Source of the DNA: PALSA-693 sp963781155
Lineage (GTDB): Bacteria; Actinomycetota; Acidimicrobiia; Acidimicrobiales; Palsa-688
Reading direction: 5' to 3'
Assembly (NCBI GenBank): GCA_963781155.1
Contig: CAWAEC010000007.1
Span: forward strand, 62,001-126,000
Length of the DNA: 64,000 nt
Below the pieces are notes generated by a model. That model saw only the letters and a list, made by a program, of their open reading frames with translations. It was not told the origin of the DNA and made no database searches. Of this stretch, positions 8,040 to 16,731 are shown piece after piece. The position numbers and the translations under genes are program-made. Numbering within the stretch: the stretch's first letter is position 1; the number at the start of each line of letters is the position of its first letter.

Positions 8040-10433
8040 GTGCCACAGGTCGGTGAGCGGTTTACCGGGGCTCGGGTCAGGCGGTCGGAGGACACCAGGA
8101 TCCTCACTGGGCTTGGGCGGTACGTCGATGACGTGCGGCTGCCTGGCATGCTGCACGCCGCGTTTGTGCGGAGTACGTTGGCGCACGCCCGGATTACCCG
8201 AGTCGACGTCGAGGCCGCCCGGTCGGCCCCCGGAGTCGTGGCGGTGTTCACTGGCGAGGAGGTCGAGGCGCTGCTCAAGCCGGGTCCGGTCGGGATTCAG
8301 GCTCTCATTGGCGGAGATTACCCGGCCTACACCCTGCTGTGCACGGACAAGGTCCGCTTCGTCGGCGACCCGGTCGTGCTCGTCGTGGCCGAGAGCCGCT
8401 ACCTGGCCGAGGATGCCGGCGAGTTGGCAGAGATCGATTACGACGACCTGCCGGCGGTCGGGTCAGCCGAAGAGGCCATCGGCGTCTCGAGCCCCGCGAT
8501 CTTCGAGGACCTCGGGACGAACATCCTCTCCACGAAGGGGCCGACGATTTATGGCGACGTCGACGGCGCCTTTTCCCGGGCCGACCGCGTGCTGAGCCTG
8601 AACCTGCGAGAACACCGTGTGCAGAACGTTCCCATGGAGTGCCGAGGGATCGTCGCGACCTTCGACCCCGCAACGGGGCGGCTGACCGTCCACGTCGCCT
8701 GCCAGGGGGTTCACTTGGTGCGCACGACGTTGGCGACGCGTCTCGGCCTCGAACCGGAGGAAATCAGGATCGTCGCTGGCGACGTCGGTGGCTCCTTCGG
8801 CCTGAAGATGGGCAATAGCCGGGAGGAGATCGCCTGTGCGGCGGTCGCCAAAAGCCTGGGCCAGCCGGTCAAGTGGATTGAGGACCGCAACGAGAACCTC
8901 ACCGCTTCGGGTCAGGCTCGCGACGAGAGTTTCGACGTGGAAGCGGCCATCACTGCCGATGGCGTGATTCTCGGTCTCAAGGTGCGGATGCTGCTTGACT
9001 CGGGCGCTTACCCGGGTATGGGTCATTCTGTCTCGGGGACGATGCAGTCCGTCATGCCCGGCCCATACCGCATGGAGGGGCTGTCGTTCGAGGAGATCGT
9101 CGCCATCACGAACAAGGCCTCCTATGTGGCCTATCGGGGCCCGTGGGCGGGAGAGACGTTCCTGCGCGAACGGCTCATCGACGTGATCGCCGCCGAGCTC
9201 GGCGTGGAGCCGATTGAGATCCGGAGGCGCAATGTGGTCGATGACGGAGATCCGCCGCCCAGGCTGGTGACGGGGCGTTCGCTGGCGGGGGTCACAGCTC
9301 GCCAGGCACTCGACCGCGTCGCCGAGCTCGTCGATATTCAAGCGTTTCGCCGGCGCCAGGCCGCGGCCCGCGATCAGGGCCGGTACCTCGGGATCGGGAT
9401 GGCGACCTACATCGAGGGCGCCCCGGGGCCTCGCGGTGACCGCCCGCTTGGTAACGAGAACATCCGCGCCCGCCTGGAACCGGACGGGACCGTGAGCCTG
9501 TTTACCGGTCAGACCCCCCACGGGCAGGGCCACCAGACCACGCTGGCGCAGATCGCCGCGGACGAGTTCGGCGTGCCCTTCGAGGATGTCCGGGTCATGG
9601 TGGGCGACACCGATGTGGTGCCGAGCGGCTTCACCGGCGGCAGCCGCTCGGCCACCTTGGCCGGAGGCGCATCGCTCAACGTCGCCCGGGCCCTGCGGGC
9701 CAGGGTCCTTGACCTTGCCAGCGAGATGCTGGAGGCGGATGCGGCCGATCTCGAAATCCTCGACCGGGCGGTTGCCGTGCGGGGCGTGCCGACCAGTGCC
9801 CTGCCGCTCCGAGCGGTCGCCGCGGCAGCCCTCGAACCAGGACGCCTCCCGGCCCATGTCGACTCCAGCCTCGAGGTCACCTTGGTTTACGACGGCGGCG
9901 CCGGCGGCTGGTCGGGTGGGACGCATTGCGCCGAGCTCGAGGTGGATCCCGGAACCGGGATGGTCGAGATACATCGCTATGTGGTAGTCGAGGACTGCGG
10001 CGTGCTTATCAATCCGAGCATCGTCGAGGGCCAGATTCGGGGCGGCGTCGCCCAGGGGATCGGCTCTGTGCTGCTGGAGCGGTCGGCCTACGGGGAGGAC
10101 GGCCAGTTCTTGGCCGGCAACTTTATGGACTATCTGCTCCCGACCGCAACTGACGTTCCCCGCATCGACATCGAACACCTGAAAACGGTTCCACTCGACG
10201 CCGACGTAAACTTCCGCGGCGTGGGAGAGGGCGGCATGATCGTGGCCCCCGCGACGGTGTGCAACGCTATCGCCGATGCGATAGCGCCATTCGACGCCCA
10301 GATCCTCGAACAGCACCTTCCGCCTTTGCGACTACTCGAACTCATGGGCGCCATCGAACCCGAAGCCATGGACACTCATCCCACGGAGCCGGCCCTGGAG
10401 CAGGCGAGCCACGGCGCCAGAACCACTTCGTGA
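8040..10433 (+). CDS. Xanthine dehydrogenase-family molybdopterin-binding (large) subunit
   Basis: A 797-residue large subunit of the xanthine oxidase/CO-dehydrogenase superfamily, binding molybdenum-cytosine-dinucleotide-type cofactor and hydroxylating a carbon substrate. The N-terminal a/b hammerhead (RRSEDTRILTGLGRYVDD) is followed by cofactor-binding GGSFG (about 251-254) and the catalytic Glu in GVGEGG (about E730). The active-site loop reads AYRGPW (about 364-369), not AYRCSFR of true CO dehydrogenase nor AYRGAGR of form II enzymes. I prefer the GTG at 8040: GGAGGA lies 7-8 bases upstream and it matches where the family begins; ATG 8025 is in frame. No FAD or [2Fe-2S] partner subunit is beside it, which is unusual. 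Confidence 0.88.
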   Translation: MPQVGERFTGARVRRSEDTRILTGLGRYVDDVRLPGMLHAAFVRSTLAHARITRVDVEAARSAPGVVAVFTGEEVEALLKPGPVGIQALIGGDYPAYTLLCTDKVRFVGDPVVLVVAESRYLAEDAGELAEIDYDDLPAVGSAEEAIGVSSPAIFEDLGTNILSTKGPTIYGDVDGAFSRADRVLSLNLREHRVQNVPMECRGIVATFDPATGRLTVHVACQGVHLVRTTLATRLGLEPEEIRIVAGDVGGSFGLKMGNSREEIACAAVAKSLGQPVKWIEDRNENLTASGQARDESFDVEAAITADGVILGLKVRMLLDSGAYPGMGHSVSGTMQSVMPGPYRMEGLSFEEIVAITNKASYVAYRGPWAGETFLRERLIDVIAAELGVEPIEIRRRNVVDDGDPPPRLVTGRSLAGVTARQALDRVAELVDIQAFRRRQAAARDQGRYLGIGMATYIEGAPGPRGDRPLGNENIRARLEPDGTVSLFTGQTPHGQGHQTTLAQIAADEFGVPFEDVRVMVGDTDVVPSGFTGGSRSATLAGGASLNVARALRARVLDLASEMLEADAADLEILDRAVAVRGVPTSALPLRAVAAAALEPGRLPAHVDSSLEVTLVYDGGAGGWSGGTHCAELEVDPGTGMVEIHRYVVVEDCGVLINPSIVEGQIRGGVAQGIGSVLLERSAYGEDGQFLAGNFMDYLLPTATDVPRIDIEHLKTVPLDADVNFRGVGEGGMIVAPATVCNAIADAIAPFDAQILEQHLPPLRLLELMGAIEPEAMDTHPTEPALEQASHGARTTS

Positions 10434-10474
10434 GCAAAAATGGCTATGACCGCCAATACCGGTAGGGGCTGCCT

Positions 10475-11128
10475 GTGAGATGGTTTCCGGAGGCTCCAAC
10501 GGTCGAGGCCTTTCTCGATGCCTGCAAACACACTGGTCATATGCTCGACACAGATGAAGTCCGGCGCGCCTGGCTGGGTCCCAGCGTTCTAAAAAAGATG
10601 ACCGTAGGCGACATTGCGGGGCACATGTTCCTCATCGTCCGCCGGGTCGGCAAGCACATCGAGGACTCCCCACTACCAAGCACTACGGCTCCTGCGGCAA
10701 TACCCCGCACGGATTGGACGTGGATGCGCCTCGAAACGGGGGAGGACCTTGATCGACTGGACCACCGCCAGGTCAGGGTCGACGCTGCTCACGTCGCCCG
10801 TTGGGGTTGGGAGGCAGTCCAGAGTGCATTCAACGCCCGAGTCCGCCACGTTTCCGGGCTTCTAGAAAGGGGATGCCCACCCGAACTGAACGTGTCGGGC
10901 CACCGCCTCCCCTTCTCCACCTACCTGGCGACAAGGGTCGTCGAACTGATCGTGCACACCGACGACCTGGTCTCCAGCGTCGGGCTTTCTACCGCGCTAC
11001 CCAGCCGGGCGGTCACCGTCGCCGTCGACGCGTTGGTTGACGGCGCTCGCTCGGTGCACGGGGATCTTGCGGTGCTCCGTGCCCTTTCGCGAGCCGAACG
11101 GGCGCCGAGCGACATCAGCGTGTTCTAA
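10475..11128 (+). CDS. Maleylpyruvate isomerase N-terminal (DinB-like) family protein
   Basis: A 217-residue protein of the mycothiol-dependent maleylpyruvate isomerase/DinB four-helix family. Visible marks are a first helix with LDACKHTGHMLDT, the TVGDIAGHM segment that supplies one metal-binding His, and the later RVVELIVHTDDLVSSVG, the family's second His/Asp site. Known members bind a divalent metal and use mycothiol for isomerisation or transfer, mainly in actinobacteria; the substrate here is unknown. The start is GTG at 10475, about 42 bases after the molybdenum enzyme's stop, so the two may be co-transcribed. Confidence 0.75.
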   Translation: MRWFPEAPTVEAFLDACKHTGHMLDTDEVRRAWLGPSVLKKMTVGDIAGHMFLIVRRVGKHIEDSPLPSTTAPAAIPRTDWTWMRLETGEDLDRLDHRQVRVDAAHVARWGWEAVQSAFNARVRHVSGLLERGCPPELNVSGHRLPFSTYLATRVVELIVHTDDLVSSVGLSTALPSRAVTVAVDALVDGARSVHGDLAVLRALSRAERAPSDISVF

Positions 11129-11206
11129 GCCAGGGTGGCCGAGGCAACAGGGGTCCCAGCAATGGCGGTGATGACGAACGAGGCGCTCGCCACGGACCCG
11201 GCCGCC

Positions 11207-11326
11207 CGCTCGCTCTCCTCGGTCGTTCTCGATCCAGTAGTCGCCGCCGATAGAAAAGATCTTTTCCTGCATCTTGTACCGCACTGCTTCTTCCCGCCGT
11301 TCTTCACGGTGCCGGAACAATGCCAT
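11207..11326 (-). pseudogene. LURP-one-related (YxjI-type) N-terminal remnant
   Basis: Starting at ATG 11326 behind GGGAGTGAGA, the frame reads about 40 residues typical of LURP-one-related proteins (VRYKMQEKIFSIGGDYWIEN, then DRGERA). These are about 160-residue tubby-like beta-barrel proteins. After that the frame turns into low-complexity sequence and runs antisense into the preceding gene, so three quarters of the fold is gone. The surrounding stretch 11129-11476 has no other gene. Confidence 0.6.
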
Positions 11327-11476
11327 TCTCACTCCCATCCTGTAGTCCCATGACGTCCTGCAGAGACCGTCCACTTCTCCCTGTTGCTGTGACATCGGTG
11401 TAGCCGTTCAGAGATTGAAGCCGCGCCTGTTTGGCGGTGAGGGGCGAGTCGCGGTTGAACCGATTGCCCGAGGTCG

Positions 11477-12028
11477 CTACGCCTGGCGGCCCACGTAGCC
11501 GAGAAATCTCGTCTGGTCGTCCGCGTCGGCTGGAACCTCGATGCGCGGGCCGAACATCCCGTCAGCGCGCAACGCCTCTTCGGGTATCGCCCCCATGCCG
11601 GCGATCATGCGCTGGAGTTGGTCGGAATCGAGCGTCTCGGACTGACCGGTCGCGCGGGCGAGATCCCACGTGTGCGTGAACACGTCGCCGGTGACGATCA
11701 TGTCGACGGTCTCGGCGAGCGACTGCGTGCTGAAGGGTGTCGCGACCTGCTCGGAAGCCAGGGTCGGGTTGGCAAGCGCCCTGGCGATCGTGACCTGGAC
11801 GGTCTCCCACGCACCAACCGGGTCGCCCGCCACGGACGGCACCGGCGGGAACTCCACTCCGTGGGACCCGAAGAACGCCGGAATCCACTCGGTCAGGTGA
11901 CCGACGACGTCGCGCGCCGTCCAACCCTCGCACGGCGACGGGTTATCCCAGGCGTCTTCCGGGACCGCGTGGACGCGGTCGCTGAACTGGGCGGTCACGC
12001 GCTCGTAGCGCTCGGCGATGTCGCTCAT
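11477..12028 (-). CDS. TIGR03086-type DinB/mycothiol-dependent metal-binding protein
   Basis: A 183-residue protein with the features of the TIGR03086 branch of the DinB/maleylpyruvate-isomerase superfamily: AERYERVTAQFSDRVHAV at the N-terminus, PCEGWTARDVVGHLTEW (metal His within GHL) near residues 32-48, and DVFTHTWDLARATG near 115-128 supplying the other His/Asp ligands. It is a four-helix bundle expected to bind zinc or nickel and possibly mycothiol. It is the second member of this superfamily within 2 kb but on the opposite strand and of a different branch. The ATG at 12028 lacks a strong ribosome-binding site. Confidence 0.8.
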   Translation of the reverse strand: MSDIAERYERVTAQFSDRVHAVPEDAWDNPSPCEGWTARDVVGHLTEWIPAFFGSHGVEFPPVPSVAGDPVGAWETVQVTIARALANPTLASEQVATPFSTQSLAETVDMIVTGDVFTHTWDLARATGQSETLDSDQLQRMIAGMGAIPEEALRADGMFGPRIEVPADADDQTRFLGYVGRQA

Positions 12029-12275
12029 AGAGAGGTAGACGGTACTGGCGCCCGGAACTTATCGCGGGCGGTCTGGGTCCGGGTAGACGGAGGCCGTCGC
12101 TTCCTGCGCCGCACCGTCGATATCGCCCCGGTTTCCCGCCCTCGGCTCACGGCTGGCGGGGTCGAGAATAGCGGCTCGGACCTGGCGATCGGGGAGAGCC
12201 TCGATGCGGCGCCGACGCGATTTGGAGACAGTACGACTCGAATCGTCGCGGCGCCATTGGTGCCATGATTTCAAC

Positions 12276-12746
12276 ATGCCCGACGAGCCGCTATTCGAAG
12301 ACGTGTCCGACGCCCTCCGCGGGTTGCCGCCCGCGGACCTTGGCGAACTGCACTGCACGCACCATCGTTACGGCATAAAGGTCTGGCTGGGACCGGCAAC
12401 CAAGGCTCCACGAGAGCATTATGAGGCACAGGTGATTGGACCTCAATACGTCCCCGAGGCCGCGACACTCGCCATCGAAGTCGGTTTCCACAGTGAGCAT
12501 CCGCAGGAGGCAGACAACGAGGCAGTGATCGCAGCACTGGTTGGGTCAGAATGGTCGTGGCGTAAAGAGCTGGGCGAGGAGGTGCGTGTAGGAACATTCC
12601 TCGGACGTGCCGAGCACTGGCGGCGGGTATCAGAAGTTTGGCCCGACCCAGACATGAGTGATCCCGAGCTGGTCTTCGAACTTGCCGCCCGGCTAACCGA
12701 CTACCTCACGGCTCTGGAGCCGTGTCGAACAGCCCGACGAAAGTAA
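12276..12746 (+). CDS. Hypothetical protein, about 156 residues
   Basis: Open frame with good third-position GC. The protein (MPDEPLFEDVSDALRGLP...) has no signal peptide or membrane segment. A Trp-rich middle (SEWSWRKELGEE) and C-terminal helices (LVFELAARLTDYLTALE) suggest a soluble alpha/beta fold. I do not recognise the family. ATG 12276 is preferred; the frame is open back to 12204. No clear ribosome-binding site is seen, so translation may be leaderless. Confidence 0.5.
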   Translation: MPDEPLFEDVSDALRGLPPADLGELHCTHHRYGIKVWLGPATKAPREHYEAQVIGPQYVPEAATLAIEVGFHSEHPQEADNEAVIAALVGSEWSWRKELGEEVRVGTFLGRAEHWRRVSEVWPDPDMSDPELVFELAARLTDYLTALEPCRTARRK

Positions 12747-12765
12747 CAGAAAGGGAAAACGGGGG

Positions 12766-13098
12766 TTGGCTGCTCAGGCCGGACTCAGGTCGAAGGACCA
12801 GTTGGCCATAGGGCCCTTGCGGCTCAATGTGACGAACATCGGCTGGTTGCCCGGCGAGCCAGTCCTGTTCGACGATGTCCTGGCCGGGATCATTCGAGAA
12901 GCACAGCGGCGGGGGGAGGTGCGCGCCGGACTGGCGGCGCGAGAACTGGGCGAAGCGATGGCCGGCCTCACCCCGGACGCTTTGCAGCCGTGGGCGGGGG
13001 GTGCTCCTGACCTGCAAGCGCTGCTCGAGTACCCCGTAGGCGAGCTGTGTCGGACCACGATCGCCAGCTCAGTGGATCGCCCAAAACGAGGCGGTTAA
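12766..13098 (+). pseudogene. C-terminal remnant of a TetR-family regulator
   Basis: The frame carries the ligand-domain pattern of TetR regulators (VLFDDVLAGIIREAQRRGEV, then RAGLAARELGEAMAGL, ending LQALLEYPVGELCR). There is no helix-turn-helix, which should lie about 100 residues earlier. It opens only with a TTG at 12766. A DNA-binding-dead fragment is therefore likely; it might still be translated but cannot be a complete repressor. Confidence 0.55.
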
Positions 13099-13184
13099 CT
13101 CGGTCGCCCGCGGACACATATTTGGCACGGCGCCAGCGCGCTCGGAACAATCCACGTAGGGTAGTTTCCTGCGGACATAGCGCG

Positions 13185-13370
13185 CTACCGGCCCGTCCCG
13201 CCTACCAAGACCCGGCGGAGCAGGTACAAATCAAGGACCAGGGGAACGACGAACACCAGGCCCCACCAACGCCCGGTGGCGCAGAGCACAACGACCACGA
13301 CGGTGATCCAAACGGCCAGCAGCAGCCGGATGACCAGCGATGAGTTCCGGTGGCGCAAATCCCGGTTCAT
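13185..13370 (-). CDS. Small two-helix membrane protein
   Basis: A 61-residue protein: a short basic cytoplasmic head (MNRDLRHRN), two hydrophobic segments (about 12-31 and 35-51) separated by GRWW, and a positively charged tail. Short proteins with this architecture are common and uncharacterised in actinobacteria. The ATG at 13370 is a plausible start. Function unknown; nothing about its neighbours suggests a role. Confidence 0.55.
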   Translation of the reverse strand: MNRDLRHRNSSLVIRLLLAVWITVVVVVLCATGRWWGLVFVVPLVLDLYLLRRVLVGGTGR

Positions 13371-13426
13371 TGTTGCCGCATGCTACGCCCAGCCCCTGTG
13401 GCATCCTTTGCGCCGGCTGATGCCCG

Positions 13427-14008
13427 TCATGCGCTGACCCTGTCAGCGCCGGGCGGAGAAAGAAGAATCGTCGGAACGTACTCGAGCAGCTGGATGCGAC
13501 TATCGAACGTGCGGCTGCCGATCATATCGAGAGCAACATCGGGGTAGCCGTCGTAGATCCGCTCCCGGCCGCTGCTTCCAGTTATGACAGGAAAGACAAC
13601 CACCCGGAAGCGGTCCACGAGACCGGCCTTCAGGAGAGAGCCACACAAGGTGATGCTGCCGATGGTGCGCATCGACTTGGAGCCCCTGGCCTTCATTTCG
13701 CGCACGGCCTCAACCGGGTCTCGAGCCACGAGTTGCGTGTTCGCCCAAGAAAGGGGCTCGCTCAACGTGGTCGAGAACACCAGCTTCGACATTCCCGCCA
13801 GGGCATCGATACCTGGCTCGCCCTCGGCGGAAAATCCCGACATGACCCGGTACGTGGTTGCGCCCATCAGGACCGTGTAGTCCGCTTCGGGCTGCTTGCC
13901 CAGCCACGCGAGGTACTCGGGTCCTTCCAGCCCCCACCACCCCGGCCAGCCGTCTGCAGCTGCGTAGCCATCGAGAGAACTGATGAAGTCGATGAGGAGT
14001 TCTGGCAT
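13427..14008 (-). CDS. Dihydrofolate reductase-like (RibD C-terminal domain) protein
   Basis: A 193-residue RibD-C/DHFR-like protein, likely an NADPH-dependent reductase. It starts MPELLIDFISSLDGYAAADG (the family's SxDG), followed by MGATTYRVM (nucleotide-binding G-x-x-T), a central LVARDPVEAVREMKARG helix and GSITLCGSLLKAGLVDRFRV with the conserved G[SG]..L...GLVD. Length is normal. Its ribosome-binding region is a tandem hexamer repeat (separate entry), an unusual arrangement that could affect expression. The substrate is unknown; this subfamily is widespread and mostly uncharacterised. Confidence 0.85.
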   Translation of the reverse strand: MPELLIDFISSLDGYAAADGWPGWWGLEGPEYLAWLGKQPEADYTVLMGATTYRVMSGFSAEGEPGIDALAGMSKLVFSTTLSEPLSWANTQLVARDPVEAVREMKARGSKSMRTIGSITLCGSLLKAGLVDRFRVVVFPVITGSSGRERIYDGYPDVALDMIGSRTFDSRIQLLEYVPTILLSPPGADRVSA

Positions 14009-14011
14009 CGT

Positions 14012-14035
14012 CTTGTCCTTGTCCTTGTCCTTGTT
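14012..14035 (-). repeat. Tandem hexamer repeat overlapping a Shine-Dalgarno site
   Basis: Three exact CTTGTC units and a fourth with one change (CTTGTT) end four bases before the DHFR-like start codon. On the coding strand this reads as repeated ACAAGG, so each unit supplies an AAGGA-type ribosome-binding core. Copy-number change would move the Shine-Dalgarno sites relative to the ATG. Confidence 0.75.
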
Positions 14036-14301
14036 CTTGGATCTCAGGTAGCGGCTCCCACCTTCTCTACCATGGTGGTAGGAACGAGGGTAAGGACGTG
14101 CGACCAGGTGAGACCCGCTGTAGCGAAAACGTAGTCACCACAATCTGCACCATGTGAACGACCATGCCGGGAGCCGCCGCCACAGGTGATGGGACTTAAC
14201 CGTCCAGATCTTCGAGCAATCGCACCCAGGTGGGAACAGATTCTGGAGAACGGAGAGGGCCGGTGGCGACAACCCTGCAACTCGTCAGAGAAGGTTCCAT
14301 T

Positions 14302-14567
14302 ATGGAGCTTTGACGTGGCACCTTCTGCGTCTTGCTCGACGGCAATGACGTCGGATCGATCGAATCGCACCAGACGCTCGAGATGCCAATCGAGCCAGGT
14401 CACCGTACGTTACAGGTCAAGGCAGGTCGCTACACCAGCCGAACACGTCCCTTCGACGCGGCCGACGGGGAGATCGTCAACTTCGCTGCTACGGAGGCCG
14501 GACCTGGCCCCTCTGCCTGTCGTCCATCGTCAAGCCCGACTTGGCACTCATACTCAAGCGCCAGTGA
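14302..14567 (+). pseudogene. Broken small beta-domain protein gene
   Basis: An ATG at 14302 behind AGAAGG opens MEL, meets TGA at 14311, and the same frame continues RGTFCVLLDGNDVGSIESHQ and then LEMPIEPGHRTLQVKAGRYT, a pattern seen in small beta-sandwich proteins (target: V-DG--VG---; P-G-H-T-QV--GR-S). After FAATEAG the sense passes to another frame, ending in IVKPDLALILKRQ and a TGA at 14565-14567. One nonsense change and one frameshift together suggest real decay and not a single sequencing error. Confidence 0.45.
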
Positions 14568-15033
14568 CCCGATCCAACGCGGTCGCGCCGGTGCCAACCA
14601 CGTCTGCGTCCAGGTCCTCGGGGATCCCGGCCAGCTGCGTGCCGAATGGCGGGCGCTCGCGCGGGCCCTCACTGCCGTCTGAACCCGCCCCGATCACCGA
14701 TCTCGCATCCCCGAGCATCCCCTTCACGAGTACCCGTGACCCAGCCCGTATAGCGACGTCCCCCGGGCGTGACTCCGCAGCGCGAAGATCGATGCGTGGA
14801 GATACGAGTGGACGTGATCACATCGGCGTTCGGTGGCGCGGCGATCGCGCCGGATGGCAGTAGACGCAGATCGTCGGGCGACTTCAGGCGCACAGTGGCG
14901 AGTTGCGCGTTCCCGGGTAGACGCCAGGCCGAAAGCGTTCCATCTTCAGCTAGTTCGGAGGTCCCGGACTTGGGATTCCCGCCCGTTGCCACGGGCTGCT
15001 CCGTCTCCTCACGCCTCGCTGCCGGCCCCTTCC
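14568..15033. other. No convincing gene
   Basis: About 465 bases between the broken beta-domain gene and the flavoprotein. Frames are open on both strands because of the GC content. None shows family features, a good start, or continuity with neighbours. The long frame leading into the flavoprotein is an upstream extension without ribosome-binding support. Confidence 0.35.
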
Positions 15034-16458
15034 ATGGTCAGTGAAGTGAGCGTTCTGGTGGTCGGCGGAGGGCCCGCCGGCGTCACCGCCGCTATACAGG
15101 CCCGCCAGCTGGAGGCTCCGGTCACTCTGCTGGAAGCCGATCAGGTTGGTGGCACCAACCTCAACCGCGGCCCGGCGCCCGTGCGGACCATGGCCCGCTC
15201 GGCCAGGTTGGCGCGAGACTGGACGTCGTGGTCCACATTCGGGCTGGAAGGCCCGCCACCGCAACCGAACCTGAAGGCCATCCTGGCCAATAGCGCTCGG
15301 GTGGCCCGCCACGCCTTCGAGAAAAAACATCTCGCCGACCAGCTGCGCCGAAATGGCATCGACCTCATTGAGCATCTCGGGCCGGTCCATTTCACCGACC
15401 CGTATACTCTCGCCACCGGTGACGGTCGTGCTTGGCAGGCTGACCGCATCATCGTCGCTGTGGGTGGACACGCCGCACGGCTGCCCATCCCCGGTAGCGA
15501 GCTGGCGCTCACCTACAACGACATTCGCAGCCTCTCCGCTTTACCGGTTACCGCGGCGGTCATCGGCGCGGCGGACACCGGCTGCCAAATCGCGTCCATC
15601 CTGGCCGACCTGGGCAGCCGCGTCAGCCTTTTCGAAGCAGGTCCGAGAATCGTGCCGCACGCCGACACCAGCGTTTCCACCGAACTCGATCGAGCATTCC
15701 AACGTCAGGGAATCGAAACGCACATCAACACGACGGTAACGGCTCTCCGACCCCGCAAAAACCAGGTTGTCGTCGAACACCGCAGTGCCTCCTCATCGGC
15801 TGAGAACGTCGTGGACGCCGTCTTCTTTGCGGTCGGATGGCCCCCAAACCTCGAACACCTGGCGTTGAACGCCGCCGGTATCAGCCCCGAACCGCACGGG
15901 ATCCCCGTGGATGCCTACCTTCGTACGGAAGTGGAGCACATCTTTGCCCCCGGCGACGTCAACGGCCGTTCGATGTTGGTCCAGGTGGCCCGTCTCGAAG
16001 GACGCATCGCCGCCCAGAACGCGGTGATGGGAGCCACTCGCCAGGTCAACTACGAGGTGGTGCCGAGCGCCAGCTTCACCGACCCTGAGTACGGGGGTGT
16101 CGGCCTCACCGAGGCACAAGCGGCTCAGCGCCACGACATCGTGGTCGGAATCGCCCGCTACGACGACCTGCTGCGTCCGGTAGCGGACGGTCACGAGGAC
16201 GGATTCTGCAAACTCATCGCCGACCGGCACAACAGGACCATCTTGGGCGCCCACGTGCTCGGCGAGTACTCCGCCGAGATCATTCAGGTGGTCGTCGCTT
16301 GCATGACGGCCCAGATGACCGTTGAACAAGTCGCGGAACTACCGTTCGCCTTTCCCACGTTCACCGAAGGCATCAGTATGGCGGCCCAGAAAATCTGCTT
16401 GGAGCTGGGTATCGGGCAGTTCCCCCCTGTGTGGAGCTACCTCGGGCCCAACGACTGA
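15034..16458 (+). CDS. FAD/NAD(P)-dependent oxidoreductase of the disulfide-reductase fold lacking redox cysteines
   Basis: A 474-residue protein with the full dihydrolipoamide dehydrogenase/mercuric reductase fold: FAD motif GGGPAG (11-16), NAD(P) site AAVIGAADTG (about 170-180), second FAD motif IFAPGDVNG, and a dimerisation domain with SASFTDPEYGGVGLTE. The redox motif GGTCxxxGCxP reads GGTNLNRGPAP, so both cysteines are replaced (N42, P47). The C-terminal HAHPTxSE reads FAFPTFTE, with both His replaced (F438, F440) and Glu kept (E445). It therefore cannot do classical thiol-disulfide chemistry; quinone, oxygen or another acceptor is more likely. ATG 15034 begins directly at the first FAD motif. 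No operon partner. Confidence 0.88.
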   Translation: MVSEVSVLVVGGGPAGVTAAIQARQLEAPVTLLEADQVGGTNLNRGPAPVRTMARSARLARDWTSWSTFGLEGPPPQPNLKAILANSARVARHAFEKKHLADQLRRNGIDLIEHLGPVHFTDPYTLATGDGRAWQADRIIVAVGGHAARLPIPGSELALTYNDIRSLSALPVTAAVIGAADTGCQIASILADLGSRVSLFEAGPRIVPHADTSVSTELDRAFQRQGIETHINTTVTALRPRKNQVVVEHRSASSSAENVVDAVFFAVGWPPNLEHLALNAAGISPEPHGIPVDAYLRTEVEHIFAPGDVNGRSMLVQVARLEGRIAAQNAVMGATRQVNYEVVPSASFTDPEYGGVGLTEAQAAQRHDIVVGIARYDDLLRPVADGHEDGFCKLIADRHNRTILGAHVLGEYSAEIIQVVVACMTAQMTVEQVAELPFAFPTFTEGISMAAQKICLELGIGQFPPVWSYLGPND

Positions 16459-16731
16459 CGCTGACACCAATCGGCCTTGGCGCCCGTTGACTCCTGGACG
16501 GCGCCGCAGTCCAGGACAGCAACGCAGTGTCCTGTGGGCGACGAAGCCCGAGGAGTTCACAAGCGACATCTGGTCGGCCGGTACGTGCCGCGAGTTTTGG
16601 AAAGATGAGCTACGACGACGAGATCAGCCCGCCACCCAAGCCGCTGGACAAGGTAGCGTCGGACACCTCCGGGTTCGGGCAGAATCAACGTTGACCGACG
16701 AGGGCCATACAACGATAGCGAGGCAGGCTTC

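Noticed and set aside
8463..10316. 617-codon minus-strand frame opposite the molybdenum enzyme
   Set aside because: Shadow of a real gene with full family motifs on the plus strand.
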